Positions 22,095 to 31,015 of a DNA stretch of 64,000 bases are shown piece after piece. Location of the stretch: contig NZ_CP047318.1 of NCBI RefSeq assembly GCF_009857135.1, positions 744,001 through 808,000 of the forward strand, in the 5' to 3' direction. The position numbers and the translations under genes are program-made. The DNA comes from Streptomyces sp. HM190 (GTDB taxonomy: Bacteria > Actinomycetota > Actinomycetes > Streptomycetales > Streptomycetaceae). Positions within the stretch are counted from its first letter, which is position 1; each line of letters begins with the position of its first letter. The notes beneath the pieces are model-generated. The model saw only the letters and a list, made by a program, of their open reading frames with translations. It was not told the DNA's origin and did no database searches.

Positions 22095-22892
22095 GTGAGC
22101 AACCACAGCCAAGGCACCGAAACCTCGAATTCACAGTCCGGTGGAGTGCAGTCGGTCGACCGCGCCATCAGCGTCCTGGAAATCCTGGCCCAGCGCGGGG
22201 AGGCGGGCGTCAGTGAGGTGGCCGCCGAGATCGATGTTCACAAGTCCACCGCGTTCCGCCTGCTCGGCGCCCTGGAGGCGCGCGGCCTGGTGGAGCAGTC
22301 GGGCGAGCGCGGCAAGTACCGGCTCGGCTTCGGCATCGTACGCCTGGCCGGCGCGGTCACGGGCCGTATCGACATCACCCAGCAGGGCCGCCCGGTCTGC
22401 GAGCGGCTCGCGGAGGAGATCGGCGAGACCGTCAACATCGCGGTGCTCCAGGAGCACTACGCGATCAACCTCTACCAGGTGCGCGGCCCCGGAGCGGTCA
22501 CCGCGCACAACTGGGTCGGCCAGCTGACCCCGTTGCACGCCACGTCGAGCGGCAAGGTGCTGCTGGCGTACCTGCCCGCGCGGGAGCGCGCGGCGCTGCT
22601 GGCGGAGGCGGGCCTGAAGAAGGTCACGCCGCACACCATCACCTCGAAGACCAGGCTGGAGAAGCATCTGGCGGAGGTGCGGGAGGCCGGTTACGCCTGG
22701 ACCCAGGAGGAGCTGGAGATCGGTCTGCACGCCATGGCGGCGCCGGTCCTCGACCGGGAGGGGCAGGTCATCGCGGCGGTCACCGCCTCGGGGCCCTCGT
22801 ACCGCTTCACCGAGGAGCGCATGCGGGAGCTGGCCCCGGTGCTGATGAAGGGCGCCGAGGAGATCAGCCACCGGATGGGTTACCTGGGCTGA
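22095..22892 (+). CDS. IclR-family transcriptional regulator
   Basis: 265 residues: a winged helix-turn-helix at about 18-80 (VQSVDRAISVLEIL to KYRLGFG) and an IclR effector-binding domain from about 90 to the end (GETVNIAVLQEH, HATSSGKVLLAYLP, GLHAMAAPVLD). Such proteins bind small carboxylates or amines and repress or activate nearby catabolic genes. It sits in the centre of the betaine island and is the only regulator there. Its 3' end overlaps the convergent Rieske oxygenase gene by 13 bases. Ligand and sign of control are not deducible. Confidence 0.93.
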   Translation: MSNHSQGTETSNSQSGGVQSVDRAISVLEILAQRGEAGVSEVAAEIDVHKSTAFRLLGALEARGLVEQSGERGKYRLGFGIVRLAGAVTGRIDITQQGRPVCERLAEEIGETVNIAVLQEHYAINLYQVRGPGAVTAHNWVGQLTPLHATSSGKVLLAYLPARERAALLAEAGLKKVTPHTITSKTRLEKHLAEVREAGYAWTQEELEIGLHAMAAPVLDREGQVIAAVTASGPSYRFTEERMRELAPVLMKGAEEISHRMGYLG

Positions 22893-24031
22893 CCTCCCGG
22901 CGGCTGGGACCGGCCGCCGAGGCGTTCGCCGACCCAGTCGTGGAAGGCGCCGATGTGGTGCTCGCTGGGCACCAGGACGCCGCCCTTGGCGTACATCCGG
23001 GAGCTCATGCCCGGCTGTGTGCGTTCGCACGCCTCGAAGTCCTGCCGGTTGACCCGGTCGAAGAGTTCCACGGACCGGCTGACGTCCTTGCCGCTCTCCA
23101 CGACGTGCGGGAGGTAGAGCCAGTCGCACTCGACGATCGTGCGGTCGACGGCCACCGGGTACATGCGGTGGAAGATCACGTGGTCGGGGACGAGGTTGAT
23201 GAAGACCTGCGGCTTGACGGTGATCGCGTAGTAGCGGCGGTCCTGGTCGTCCGAGACGCCGGGGATGCGGTCCAGCCCCTCGGATCCGTCGACCGTGAAG
23301 CCCCGCACCTCCTCGCCGAACTCCGCGCCGTGGCCGACGTAGTACTGGGCCGCGTATCCGTCGGCGAACTCGGGCAGCACCTCGGTGAGTTCCGGGTGGA
23401 TCGTGGCGCAGTGGTAGCACTCCATGAAGTTCTCGATGATGAGCTTCCAGTTGGCCTGGACGTCGTACACGATCCGCTTGCCGACGGAGAGGTGGTCGAC
23501 GTCGTAGCGCTCGATGGACTCGACGTCGCCGAGCCGCTCGACGACCGCGCCGATCACGTCCTCCTCGAAGGAGGGCGGGTTCTCCGCCAGGCACACCCAC
23601 ACATAGCCGAGCCACTCCCGGACGGCCACGCTCACCAGGCCGTACTCGGTGCGGCCGACGTCGGGCATCTTGGTGAGGTTGGGCGCCGCGACGAGCTTGC
23701 CGTTCAGGTCGTACGTCCAGGCGTGGTACGGGCACTGGAAGGCCCGCTTGACCTCGCCGGTCTCCTCCGTGCAGAGCTTGGCGCCACGGTGCCGGCAGAC
23801 GTTGAAGTAGGCGCGGACCGAGTTGTCCCGGGCGCGGGTGACGAGGATGCTCTCGCGGCCCACGTCGACGGTGCGGAACGCGCCGGGCTTCGCCAGTTCG
23901 GAGGCGCGCGCGACGCAGAACCACATGGTCTCGAATATGTGCTCCTGCTCCTGGGCGAAGATCTGCGGATCCGTGTAGGAGGAGCCGGGGAGGGTGGCGA
24001 TCAGGCTGTCCGGCAGGCTGGTCGAGGTCAC
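22880..24031 (-). CDS. Rieske oxygenase, probable glycine betaine monooxygenase
   Basis: 383 residues. The Rieske [2Fe-2S] site is Cys79-x-His81 and Cys100-x2-His103. The mononuclear iron ligands are His207 and His212 in ECYHCATIHPEL. Glu204 stands where ring-hydroxylating dioxygenases have the bridging Asp, as in trimethylamine-type Rieske oxygenases such as CntA. Glycine betaine oxidation would give dimethylglycine and formaldehyde. The chosen GTG at 24031 has GAGGAG seven bases upstream; a GTG 13 codons earlier has no ribosome site. Its electron partners are probably the reductase and ferredoxin genes just upstream. Choline or carnitine as substrate is possible but less likely in this context. 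Confidence 0.88.
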   Translation of the reverse strand: MTSTSLPDSLIATLPGSSYTDPQIFAQEQEHIFETMWFCVARASELAKPGAFRTVDVGRESILVTRARDNSVRAYFNVCRHRGAKLCTEETGEVKRAFQCPYHAWTYDLNGKLVAAPNLTKMPDVGRTEYGLVSVAVREWLGYVWVCLAENPPSFEEDVIGAVVERLGDVESIERYDVDHLSVGKRIVYDVQANWKLIIENFMECYHCATIHPELTEVLPEFADGYAAQYYVGHGAEFGEEVRGFTVDGSEGLDRIPGVSDDQDRRYYAITVKPQVFINLVPDHVIFHRMYPVAVDRTIVECDWLYLPHVVESGKDVSRSVELFDRVNRQDFEACERTQPGMSSRMYAKGGVLVPSEHHIGAFHDWVGERLGGRSQPPGGQPR

Positions 24032-24161
24032 GGTGCACTCCTCGGGGAACGTCGTGGATCGGACTGTCACGCGCCGGGAAGAGCGACTCCGGACGGCGTT
24101 GTGTGGGGGGCGACGCTGCGCGCCATGAGGAGCCGCAGCAGGGGGTGGTGCGGCCGCGTCG

Positions 24162-25322
24162 TCACGGTGTGGCGGCGAGCTGCTTGCGCCAGCGGGTGAA
24201 CAGCCGGGGCTGGTTCATCCCGAGCACGGCGACCGGGTGTCCGGCGCGCCGGTAGACGGCGAGGACGTCGCGGTCGTCGGCGGCGCCCTGCTCGATGGTC
24301 ACGCTGTCGGCGCCGGACGCGTGACCGGCGAACTGGATCTTCACGCCGTACTGGTCGGACCAGAAGTACGGCGGCCGGGGCACGCCCGGTTCCACCGCGC
24401 CGCCCGCCAGCAGGGCGGCGACGGCCGCGGCGGGCCGCTCCTGGGCACCGGTCCAGTGTTCGACGCGGCGGTGGTGTCCGGCGCGCGGGTCGTACCAGGA
24501 GGCGCAGTCCCCGACGGCCACGACGCCGGCGAGGCTGGTGCGGCCGTCGGCGCCGCACGTCACGCCGTTGTCGAGGGCGACACCGGATCCCTCCAGCCAC
24601 TCGACGCACGGGCGGGCGCCCACGCCGACGACGACGATGTCGGCGGGGACCGTCCGGCCGTCCTCCAGGAGGACGGCGTCGACCCTGGCCTCGCCGCTCA
24701 GCCCTTTGACGCCGACTCCGCACAACAGCCGTACGCCGTGGTCGGCGTGGAGGGCGGAGACGATACGGCCCATCTCCTCGCCGAGCGGCCCGGCGAGCGG
24801 AGTGGGCGCCGCCTCGACGACCGTCACGTCCAGCCCGAGGGCGGAGGCGGTGGAGGCGACCTCGGCGCCGATGAAGCCGCCGCCGATCACGACCAGCCGT
24901 CCGCTCTGGGCGAGTTCGTCCCGCAGGGCGCGGGCGTCGTCCAGGGTGCGCAGGACGTGCACCCCGGCGAGGCCCTCGGAGCCGGGCAGTTGCCGGGCGG
25001 CGGCACCGGTGGCGATGACGATGCCGTCGGCCCGCACCGAGCCGCCGTCGGCGAGCCGGACGGTCCGCTCACGGGCGTCGAGTCCCACGGCCCGGGTGCC
25101 GAGCAGCCACTCGGCCCGCAGGTCCTCGCCGTCCGTCTCCAGCGCGAGGTCCCTCTCGCCGAGCACACCGGAGAGGAACTCCTTGGAGAGCGGGGGCCGA
25201 TCGTACGGGCGGTGGAGTTCGTCGCCGATGACGACGAGCCGTCCGTCGTAGCCCTGCCTGCGCAGCGAGCGTGCCGCCGAGAGCCCGGCGAGCGAGGCGC
25301 CCACCACGGCCACCGTCCTCAC
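24162..25322 (-). CDS. FAD/NAD-dependent ferredoxin reductase
   Basis: 386-residue class I pyridine nucleotide-disulfide-type reductase as used by Rieske dioxygenases. The FAD motif is VVGASLAGLSAA near residue 6, the NAD motif is VVIGGGFIGAEVAS near 145, and the second FAD motif is GVVAVGDCA. The C-terminal reductase domain is present. The GTG at 25322 overlaps the Rieske ferredoxin stop in GTGA, so the two are coupled. Its job would be to move electrons from NADH to the ferredoxin and on to the oxygenase at 22880-24031, 130 bases downstream. Confidence 0.9.
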   Translation of the reverse strand: MRTVAVVGASLAGLSAARSLRRQGYDGRLVVIGDELHRPYDRPPLSKEFLSGVLGERDLALETDGEDLRAEWLLGTRAVGLDARERTVRLADGGSVRADGIVIATGAAARQLPGSEGLAGVHVLRTLDDARALRDELAQSGRLVVIGGGFIGAEVASTASALGLDVTVVEAAPTPLAGPLGEEMGRIVSALHADHGVRLLCGVGVKGLSGEARVDAVLLEDGRTVPADIVVVGVGARPCVEWLEGSGVALDNGVTCGADGRTSLAGVVAVGDCASWYDPRAGHHRRVEHWTGAQERPAAAVAALLAGGAVEPGVPRPPYFWSDQYGVKIQFAGHASGADSVTIEQGAADDRDVLAVYRRAGHPVAVLGMNQPRLFTRWRKQLAATP

Positions 25323-25681
25323 GCGGGACCACCGGCGAGCCGGGCGGCCACGCAGGGCGGCAGGTTGGGGGCGTCCGTGGACACCTTCACGTAGATCGTG
25401 CCGTCCTCGACGACGACCTCGTGCGTCCGCACCGGCAGCTTGGCCGGCGGGGCGTCGACCGCCCCGGTCCGCAGGTCGAACTTCGAGGCGTGCAGCGGGC
25501 ATTCCACCTCGCAGCCCTCCAGCCAGCCGTCGGCGAGCGAGGCGTCCTGGTGGGTGCAGGTGTCGTCGATGGCGAAGACCTCGCCGTCGTCGGTGTGGAA
25601 CACCGAGACAGGCGGGTCGATGTCGAGCCGGATGGCCTCGCCTCGCGGGAGATCCACGAGACGGCACGCGGGAATCATCAT
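25319..25681 (-). CDS. Rieske-type [2Fe-2S] ferredoxin
   Basis: 120-residue soluble Rieske protein. Ligands are Cys42-x-His44 and Cys61-x2-His64 (CTH and CPLH). It has no membrane segment and is the length of dioxygenase ferredoxins. It is the first gene of ferredoxin-reductase-oxygenase and has two operator-like sites just upstream. An NADH-dependent nitrite reductase small subunit also has this fold, but neighbours argue for an oxygenase ferredoxin. ATG at 25681 or the next ATG codon both fit the GAGG site. Confidence 0.9.
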   Translation of the reverse strand: MMIPACRLVDLPRGEAIRLDIDPPVSVFHTDDGEVFAIDDTCTHQDASLADGWLEGCEVECPLHASKFDLRTGAVDAPPAKLPVRTHEVVVEDGTIYVKVSTDAPNLPPCVAARLAGGPA

Positions 25682-25689
25682 GACACCTC

Positions 25690-25725
25690 GGTGCGTATAG
25701 CGAAACGGATTGCGGTAAGCGCAAC
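25690..25725. promoter_or_regulatory. Two operator-like sites before the Rieske ferredoxin gene
   Basis: GGTGC-GTATA-GCGAAAC (25690-25706) and ATTGC-GGTAA-GCGCAAC (25709-25725) lie 9 and 28 bases upstream of the ferredoxin start. Both fit the island motif with one or two changes. Confidence 0.55.
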
Positions 25726-25815
25726 ATCAGTCTGGGGTCGCCCTGAACCCTTGTCAAGGCGTCGAAAGGGCCGCTTCGGACGGGTCCGCGGGCCCGCCTC
25801 AAGACAGCTCGAAAC

Positions 25816-25849
25816 GCCCGTACCACCTGCGGAAACAGGCGGTACGGGC
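25816..25849. terminator. Stem-loop terminator after the formaldehyde detoxification operon
   Basis: GCCCGTACCACCTG (25816-25829) pairs with CAGGCGGTACGGGC (25836-25849) with one mismatch across a 6-base loop. It lies 29 bases after the metallo-hydrolase stop. Confidence 0.75.
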
Positions 25850-25877
25850 GCCGCGCGGGGACCTTCGGGATACGTGC

Positions 25878-26513
25878 TCAGAAGCCGCGGTCGAGCCATT
25901 CCCCGAGGTGCGGGGCCTCCGTGGCGATCGTGGTCGTCCCCCCGTGACCGGTGTGGACGACGGTGTCGCCCGGCAGGGTCAGCAGCCGGTCGCGGAGGGA
26001 GTCGACGAGGGTGGGGAAGTCGCTGTACGACCGGCCCGTCGCGCCCGGTCCGCCCGCGAACAGGGTGTCGCCGCTGAAGAGCGCCGTCAGGTCCGGCGCG
26101 TACACGCAGACCGCGCCGGGGGCGTGGCCCGGCGTGTGCAGCACGGTCAGTTCGACACCGGCCACCGTCAGGACCTGCCCGTCGGCGAGTTCACCGTCGG
26201 GCGCGCGCTCGGGGTGGGTCTGCTTCCACAGCGGCATGTCGTCCGGATGGAGCAGGATCGGGGCACCGAGGCGTTCGGCGAGGGCGGGCGCGGCGTCGAT
26301 GTGGTCGTTGTGGGCGTGGGTGCAGACGATGGCCGTCAGCCTGCGGTCGCCGACGGCCTCGGCGATGGCGTCGGCGTCGTGGGCGGCGTCGATGACGACG
26401 ACCTCGTGGTCGTCGCCGACGATCCACACGTTGTTGTCGACGTCCCAGGTGCCGCCGTCGAGGCTGAACGTGCCGGAGGTGACGAGGTGCTCGATCCGGG
26501 CGCCGGCCGTCAC
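25878..26513 (-). CDS. MBL-fold hydrolase paired with mycothiol formaldehyde dehydrogenase
   Basis: 211-residue metallo-beta-lactamase-fold hydrolase with the zinc motif HAHNDH (His66, His68, Asp70, His71), later HTPGHAPG and SGDTLF. The GTG at 26513 overlaps the dehydrogenase stop in GTGA. In mycobacteria the same pair exists (mscR and an MBL gene). The MBL protein is thought to hydrolyse S-formylmycothiol to formate and mycothiol, in analogy to S-formylglutathione hydrolase; that activity is an inference here. Confidence 0.85.
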   Translation of the reverse strand: MTAGARIEHLVTSGTFSLDGGTWDVDNNVWIVGDDHEVVVIDAAHDADAIAEAVGDRRLTAIVCTHAHNDHIDAAPALAERLGAPILLHPDDMPLWKQTHPERAPDGELADGQVLTVAGVELTVLHTPGHAPGAVCVYAPDLTALFSGDTLFAGGPGATGRSYSDFPTLVDSLRDRLLTLPGDTVVHTGHGGTTTIATEAPHLGEWLDRGF

Positions 26514-27595
26514 AGAACTACCACCGAGCGCAGCACGTCGCCGTGGTGCATCCGCTCGAAGGCCTTCTCGACGTCGTCGAGGGCGATGGTCTCGGTGACG
26601 AAGGCGTCGAGGTCGAGCCGGCCCTGGAGGTAGAGGTCGATGAGCATGGGGAAGTCACGGGACGGCAGGCAGTCGCCGTACCAGGACGACTTCAGCGAAC
26701 CGCCGCGTCCGAAGACGTCGAGCAGCGGCAGCTCCAGCTTCATCTCCGGGGTGGGGACGCCGACGAGGACGACCGTGCCGGCGAGGTCGCGGGCGTAGAA
26801 CGCCTGCCGGTAGGTCTCGGGGCGGCCCACCGCCTCGATGACGACGTCGGCGCCGAAGCCGCCGGTCAGCTCGCGGATCGCCTCGACGGCGTCGGTGTCC
26901 CGCGAGTTCACCGTGTGGGTGGCGCCCAGCCTCTTCGCGGTCTCCAGCTTCCGGTCGTCGATGTCCACCGCGATGATCCTCGCCGCGCCCGCGAGGTTCG
27001 ATCCGACGACCGCCGCGGCGCCGACGCCGCCGCACCCGATGACGGCGACGCTGTCGCCCCGGCCCACGTCGCCGGTGTTGATGGCGGCGCCGATGCCGGC
27101 CATCACGCCGCAGCCCAGCAGGCCGGCGGCCGCCGCGGACGCGGCGCGGTCGACCTTGGTGCACTGGCCCGCCGCCACCAGCGTCTTCTCGGCGAAGGCA
27201 CCGATGCCCAGCGCCGGGGACAGCTCGGTGCCGTCGGTGAGGGTCATCCTCTGCACGGCGTTGTGGGTGCTGAAGCAGTACCAGGGGCGGCCGCGCCGAC
27301 AGGCCCGGCACTGCCCGCACACGGCACGCCAGTTGAGGATCACGAAGTCGCCGGGGGCCACGTCGGTGACCCCCTCCCCCACCGACTCCACGACACCGGC
27401 GGCCTCGTGGCCCAGCAGGAAGGGGAAGTCGTCGTTGATGCCGCCCTCGCGGTAGTGCAGATCGGTGTGGCAGACCCCGCACGCCTCGATCCTGACCAGC
27501 GCCTCACCCGGACCGGGGTCGGGCACGACGATCGTCTCCAGGCTGACGGGGGCGCCCTTCCCCCGCGCGACGACAGCACGGACCTGGTGAGCCAT
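26510..27595 (-). CDS. mscR: S-(hydroxymethyl)mycothiol dehydrogenase
   Basis: 361-residue zinc-dependent class III alcohol dehydrogenase of the mycothiol-dependent formaldehyde dehydrogenase type. Catalytic zinc ligands start with CGVCHTD; the structural zinc loop is [15 protein letters not shown]; the NAD site is GCGGVG. It oxidises S-hydroxymethylmycothiol, formed from formaldehyde, to S-formylmycothiol. The betaine Rieske step releases formaldehyde, which explains its place here. The ATG at 27595 has AGGAGT nearby; an operator-like site lies 37 bases upstream, suggesting co-regulation. Confidence 0.93.
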   Translation of the reverse strand: MAHQVRAVVARGKGAPVSLETIVVPDPGPGEALVRIEACGVCHTDLHYREGGINDDFPFLLGHEAAGVVESVGEGVTDVAPGDFVILNWRAVCGQCRACRRGRPWYCFSTHNAVQRMTLTDGTELSPALGIGAFAEKTLVAAGQCTKVDRAASAAAAGLLGCGVMAGIGAAINTGDVGRGDSVAVIGCGGVGAAAVVGSNLAGAARIIAVDIDDRKLETAKRLGATHTVNSRDTDAVEAIRELTGGFGADVVIEAVGRPETYRQAFYARDLAGTVVLVGVPTPEMKLELPLLDVFGRGGSLKSSWYGDCLPSRDFPMLIDLYLQGRLDLDAFVTETIALDDVEKAFERMHHGDVLRSVVVL

Positions 27596-27631
27596 GGCCA
27601 CTCCTCGGCTGATACGAGACCTGCTCCTGAT

Positions 27632-27648
27632 GTTGCTTATGGCGGTAC
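27632..27648. promoter_or_regulatory. Operator-like site before the formaldehyde dehydrogenase gene
   Basis: GTTGC-TTATG-GCGGTAC keeps the left half and the centre of the island motif. A second, reversed GTTGC-GGCAC copy lies at about 27650-27667. Both are within 75 bases of the start codon. Confidence 0.45.
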
Positions 27649-27667
27649 ACAACGCATGTGCCGCAAC

Positions 27668-28343
27668 ACAGCATCAGGGCTGGCGGACCGGGGGTCAAGA
27701 AGGTGACCGGTGGATCCCGGACGGCGTACGCGCGGTCCGACCGCGCCGAGGAGAGGTACGGCTTCCCCCACGGCCGCCGCGGCGCCGACCCGGGCCCGCT
27801 CTCCCCCATGGCCGGCGTCATGAGGCCGACCGGGGCGAGGGCACCCACTCGCGCGCGGGCGCCGACCCCCCGGGCGACGCACGACGGTCGCGAGCCCCGG
27901 GCCCCGGGGGCCCAGGGGTTCCGGAGGGGGCGCGGGGGCGGTCGGGGGGCCTGGGGCAGGAGTGGCCGGGGAGACCGGGGCGGTCTCTAATGGTGGGGGG
28001 GGGAGCGGCGGCGACGGGAGGATGTACGGCGCGGTCGACCTGGGGCTTCGGCCGGTCGGTGGATCCGTCGGCGCCCGGTGACGACGGATGCGCCGCCCCG
28101 GCCGCGGCGGCTCTCGCGGCCGTGACGCAAAACGGTTCCTCGGAGCGTTCCCGGTGGTCCGGCGCGGCATGGCGCGGGGCGCCGCCGGGCACACATGGGT
28201 CGGGTTTGCGGTGAAGCGGCTGGGCACTCGGATCGTCCCAGTACCACGCTCCTGAGTTGAGGTGATCAACCCCCCGTGGGACGGGTGTCGGCCAGGGTCC
28301 CTCGCGTGCCGGTCACGGCAGCGAGCCGAGCAGAGGGCGACTG
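27668..28343. other. Gene-free region with G-rich strand
   Basis: No convincing gene is seen; the long reading frames here are Pro/Arg-rich and lack family features. It holds several G4-G6 runs with short loops from about 27925 to 27980, a GAGACC-GGGGC-GGTCTC hairpin (27971-27987) and a run of nine G (27995-28003). The promoter of the ligase gene at 28344 should be in the last 150 bases. Confidence 0.6.
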
Positions 28344-29438
28344 ATGACGACGATCGGCCTGGAAGAGGAGTACATGCTGGTCGACCCTGTCACGGGCCTA
28401 CCGGTCCCGTACGCCGAGAAGGTTCGCCTGTCGGCGTGTCTGGCGCATCTGGCGGAGGAGCACGAGGTGCACTACGAGCTGCTCCAGTCCCAGGTCGAGG
28501 TGACCACCCCGGTGTGCCACACCCTGGACGAGATCGGCGGGCACCTGCTGCGGCTGCGGCACGCCGTGGGCGCCGCCGCCGAGGAGCACGGCTGCCGTAT
28601 CGCCGCCGCCGGGACACCGCCGCTGCGCGACGCGCGGTCCATGGCCGTCACGGACCGGACCCGCTACCGGGCCATGCTCGCGCAGGCACCGCAGCTGGTG
28701 GCGGAACAGCTGGTCAACGGCATGCACGTACATGTGGGCGTACCCAGCCGCGAGGTCGGCGTCGAGGTACTGAACCGGCTGCGCGTCTGGCTGCCGACGC
28801 TGACCGCGATGTCGGCGAACTCGCCGCTGTGGGACGGCCACGACACCGGCTTCGGCAGCTGGCGCACGGTCCTCTTCGGCCGCTGGCCGGTCAGCGGGAT
28901 GCCGCCCTCCTTCGTCGACGCGGCCGACTACGACCGGCGGCTGCACCGGCTGGTGGACAGCGGCCTGATCTGCGACACCGGCCAGGTGTACTGGCAGGTC
29001 CGCCTCTCGGAGCGCTACCCGACCGTCGAGGTGCGCTGCCCCGACGTGCAGCTGCGCGCCGACGACGCGGTGATGTTCGCCGGGATCGTCCGGGCGCTGG
29101 TGGAGACCGCGCGCGCCGAGGCGGAGGCCGGTACTCCCCCGCCCGACTGCCCGCCCGAACTCCTGGAGGCGGCCATGTGGCACGCCGCCCGCCAAGGGTT
29201 GAGCGACACACTGATCGGCCCCGACGGCCTGCGCCACCGGGCCGGTGACGTGCTGTGCCGGCTGCTGGGCCATGTCGGGCCGGCGCTGGACGCGTCCGGC
29301 GACACCCGCGAGGTGACGAGCCTGGTGCACCGGCTGCTGCGGGGCGGTACCGGGGCGGACCGGCAGCGGACCGCCCTCGCGACGGGCGGTCCACGGGCGG
29401 CGATCGAGCTGATCACCACGGAGAGCACCCTGCCCTGA
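28344..29438 (+). CDS. GCS2-family carboxylate-amine ligase (YbdK type)
   Basis: 364-residue protein of the glutamate-cysteine ligase 2 family. The N-terminal [12 protein letters not shown] is the glutamate/ATP-binding signature; [13 protein letters not shown] and the conserved DVQLRADD region follow. YbdK-type enzymes show weak gamma-glutamylcysteine ligase activity in vitro; the physiological reaction is often unknown, and actinomycetes carry several paralogues. The ATG has GAGGG eight bases upstream. It stands alone, ending at a large stem-loop. Confidence 0.85.
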   Translation: MTTIGLEEEYMLVDPVTGLPVPYAEKVRLSACLAHLAEEHEVHYELLQSQVEVTTPVCHTLDEIGGHLLRLRHAVGAAAEEHGCRIAAAGTPPLRDARSMAVTDRTRYRAMLAQAPQLVAEQLVNGMHVHVGVPSREVGVEVLNRLRVWLPTLTAMSANSPLWDGHDTGFGSWRTVLFGRWPVSGMPPSFVDAADYDRRLHRLVDSGLICDTGQVYWQVRLSERYPTVEVRCPDVQLRADDAVMFAGIVRALVETARAEAEAGTPPPDCPPELLEAAMWHAARQGLSDTLIGPDGLRHRAGDVLCRLLGHVGPALDASGDTREVTSLVHRLLRGGTGADRQRTALATGGPRAAIELITTESTLP

Positions 29439-29480
29439 CCCGGCAACGATGTCACGCCGGGCGGTACCGCCCGGTCAGGG
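29433..29480. terminator. Two-tier stem-loop after the ligase gene
   Basis: CCCTGACC (29433-29440) pairs with GGTCAGGG (29473-29480), and inside lies the perfect palindrome CCGGGCGGTACCGCCCGG (29457-29474), sharing two bases with the outer arm. It overlaps the stops of the convergent ligase gene and SGNH remnant, so it likely ends transcription from both sides. Confidence 0.6.
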
Positions 29481-30368
29481 GGCGCGGCGCTCGCAGGAGA
29501 GGTCGGGCAGGCGTACGGCGTCGGCCAGGGCCTGCATTCCCGTGTCGTTGGGATGGATGTGGTCGCCGTTGTCGAGGAACGGCAGCATGCGCTCGGGGTC
29601 GTAGGGGCTGCGCAGCACGCGGTCGAAGTCCGCCACCGCGTCGAACTCCCCGCCGGTGCGGATGAACGCGTTGACCTCCTGCCGTACTGCCTCGGCGGCC
29701 GGGTCCCACTCGTACCAGCCCTTGAACGGGCCGATCGTGGCGCCCACGACGCAGATCCCGGCGGCGTGGGCCCGGCCGATGATCTCGCGGTGGCCTGCGA
29801 TCAGGTCGTCGGCGGTGACACCGGTGTGCGCCTTGATGTCGTTGACCCTTCGAAGAGGACGACCGTGCGGACGCCGGGGTGGGACAGGACGTCGCGGTCC
29901 AGCCGTTTCAGGGCGCTCTGCCCGGCCCCGTCGGCGAGCACCTCGTTCCCCGAGATGGACTCGTTGGCCACTGCCCCGATGTCGGTGCCGGGGTCGGCGC
30001 GGAGCCGTCGGGCCAGGCAGTCGGGCCAGCGGCGGTCCCGGTCGGCGGTGGACTGCCAGCCGCCGGTGAGGGAGTCGCCGAGGGTGACGACCGACCCGAC
30101 GCGCGGGCGGGTCCGTACGGTGACGGCGTCGAGGTGGAACCACGAGCCGGTCGTCCCGGTCCACGCGTCCGGGCCCTCCTGCGCGGCGTGGTCACCGTCG
30201 GCGGTGTACGAGGTCTGCAGGGCCATGCCGTGTCCGGTGGCGGGACCGCCGCTCTCGGCCACGTACAGACTGATCACCAGCGAGGCGGCGGGCGATAGCC
30301 GTCCGGGCAGTGGATCGCTCAGCACCGTCGCCCGGCGGGTACGGTCACGGACTGCTTTCCGCCGAACC
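29475..30368 (-). pseudogene. SGNH/GDSL hydrolase remnant with two frameshifts
   Basis: Read in sections, the minus strand encodes the middle and end of a secreted SGNH hydrolase: LRFGGK..VTVPAG, then VLSDPLPG to VVTLGDSLTGG (block I with the nucleophile Ser), ESISGNEVL, VVLFEG, then NDIKAHTG and the C-terminal DHIHPNDTG with the catalytic Asp and His. The frame changes twice. One base is missing in a C run at 29846-29848 (between VVLFEG and VNDI), and one near 30331-30333 (between VPAG and ATVLSDP). The N-terminal 100 or so residues with the signal peptide are absent. Two lesions plus a lost start make a pseudogene more likely than sequencing error. Confidence 0.8.
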
Positions 30369-30555
30369 TCAGCGGGTGCGGTAGTTGGCGAAGAGGTCCC
30401 GGACGAGTTCCTGGGCGTAGGTGATGCCCTTGGCGTCGAGGGGACCGTGTTCGGGCGACCGGTCGCTGTCGGCGATGAGGACCCGCCGTTCCGCACCCGT
30501 GGCGGGATCGGTGACCGTCGTCGGCAGCAGGCGCGCTTGTACGCGCTGTCCCAGC
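30369..30555 (-). pseudogene. C-terminal fragment of an unrecognised gene
   Basis: About 60 codons ending at a TGA (30369-30371) read RVQARLLPTTVTDP to DLFANYRTR with strong G/C at third positions, as in true Streptomyces coding sequence. Upstream of about 30555 the frame loses this bias. No start or ribosome site is present. The stop lies exactly where the SGNH remnant begins, suggesting a deletion junction that removed the head of the SGNH gene and the head of this gene. I do not recognise the family. Confidence 0.45.
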
Positions 30556-30617
30556 CGTTTTCTGTTGTCAACAAGAGAAGCAGGATCGCTGTGAGGACGC
30601 TCGCCACCAACGGTCCG

Positions 30618-30941
30618 TCACGGTGCGGGAGTCGGCCCCGGCCGCTCGCCTCGGCCGACGGAGACGCGGCCGCCCGTCCGCGTCTGCGGGGTCAGTTCGA
30701 CCTGTACCTGATGGGTCGTCTGGCGGTCGACGGAACCGCCCAGTTCGGCCGTCACCACCCCGATGCGCACACCACCGCGGCCCGAACCGGCCTGGTGGAC
30801 CTGCACGGTGAACGTCAGGCTCACCTTGTCGACACTGAACCCGAGGGACCGGCCCTGCGCCTCGTCCTGCGCCCGCTCCAGTTCGCCCCTGATCTGGCGG
30901 ATCACCTCGGTCAGTCCCACGAACCCCGGTTCATCCGTCAA
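30618..30941 (-). CDS. Trypsin-co-occurring domain 2 (trypco2) protein
   Basis: 107 residues. The pattern VGLTEVIRQIRGELERAQ, then SLGFSVDKVSLTFTVQV and GVRIGVVTAELGG, matches the trypco2 domain, a small alpha+beta module repeatedly found beside trypsin-like proteases in bacterial conflict or signalling systems. The TTG at 30941 is the only sensible start: it follows a GGGGG stretch and precedes the conserved core, and no ATG or GTG in frame fits. It diverges from the trypsin-like gene with 74 bases between them, so the two probably share control. The C-terminal 25 residues are Arg/Gly/Pro-rich and probably disordered. Biochemical function unknown. Confidence 0.8.
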   Translation of the reverse strand: MTDEPGFVGLTEVIRQIRGELERAQDEAQGRSLGFSVDKVSLTFTVQVHQAGSGRGGVRIGVVTAELGGSVDRQTTHQVQVELTPQTRTGGRVSVGRGERPGPTPAP

Positions 30942-31003
30942 CTCGCACCCCCGTACGCCCGTTGATCCCTGTCGCCCCAGTATGCGCCGGGACGCGTCGC
31001 TCG

Positions 31004-31009
31004 TATAGT
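31004..31009 (+). promoter_or_regulatory. -10 element of a probable leaderless signalling operon
   Basis: TATAGT ends six bases before the ATG at 31016. A start point seven bases downstream would be the A of the ATG, and no ribosome-binding site exists in between, so the operon mRNA is likely leaderless. No convincing -35 hexamer is visible. Confidence 0.5.
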
Positions 31010-31015
31010 TGTGGT

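Noticed and set aside
27637..28269. Possible proline-rich protein on the minus strand
   Set aside because: The translation is Pro/Arg/Ala low-complexity with no domain, and it overlaps the promoter and operator-like sites of the formaldehyde dehydrogenase gene.
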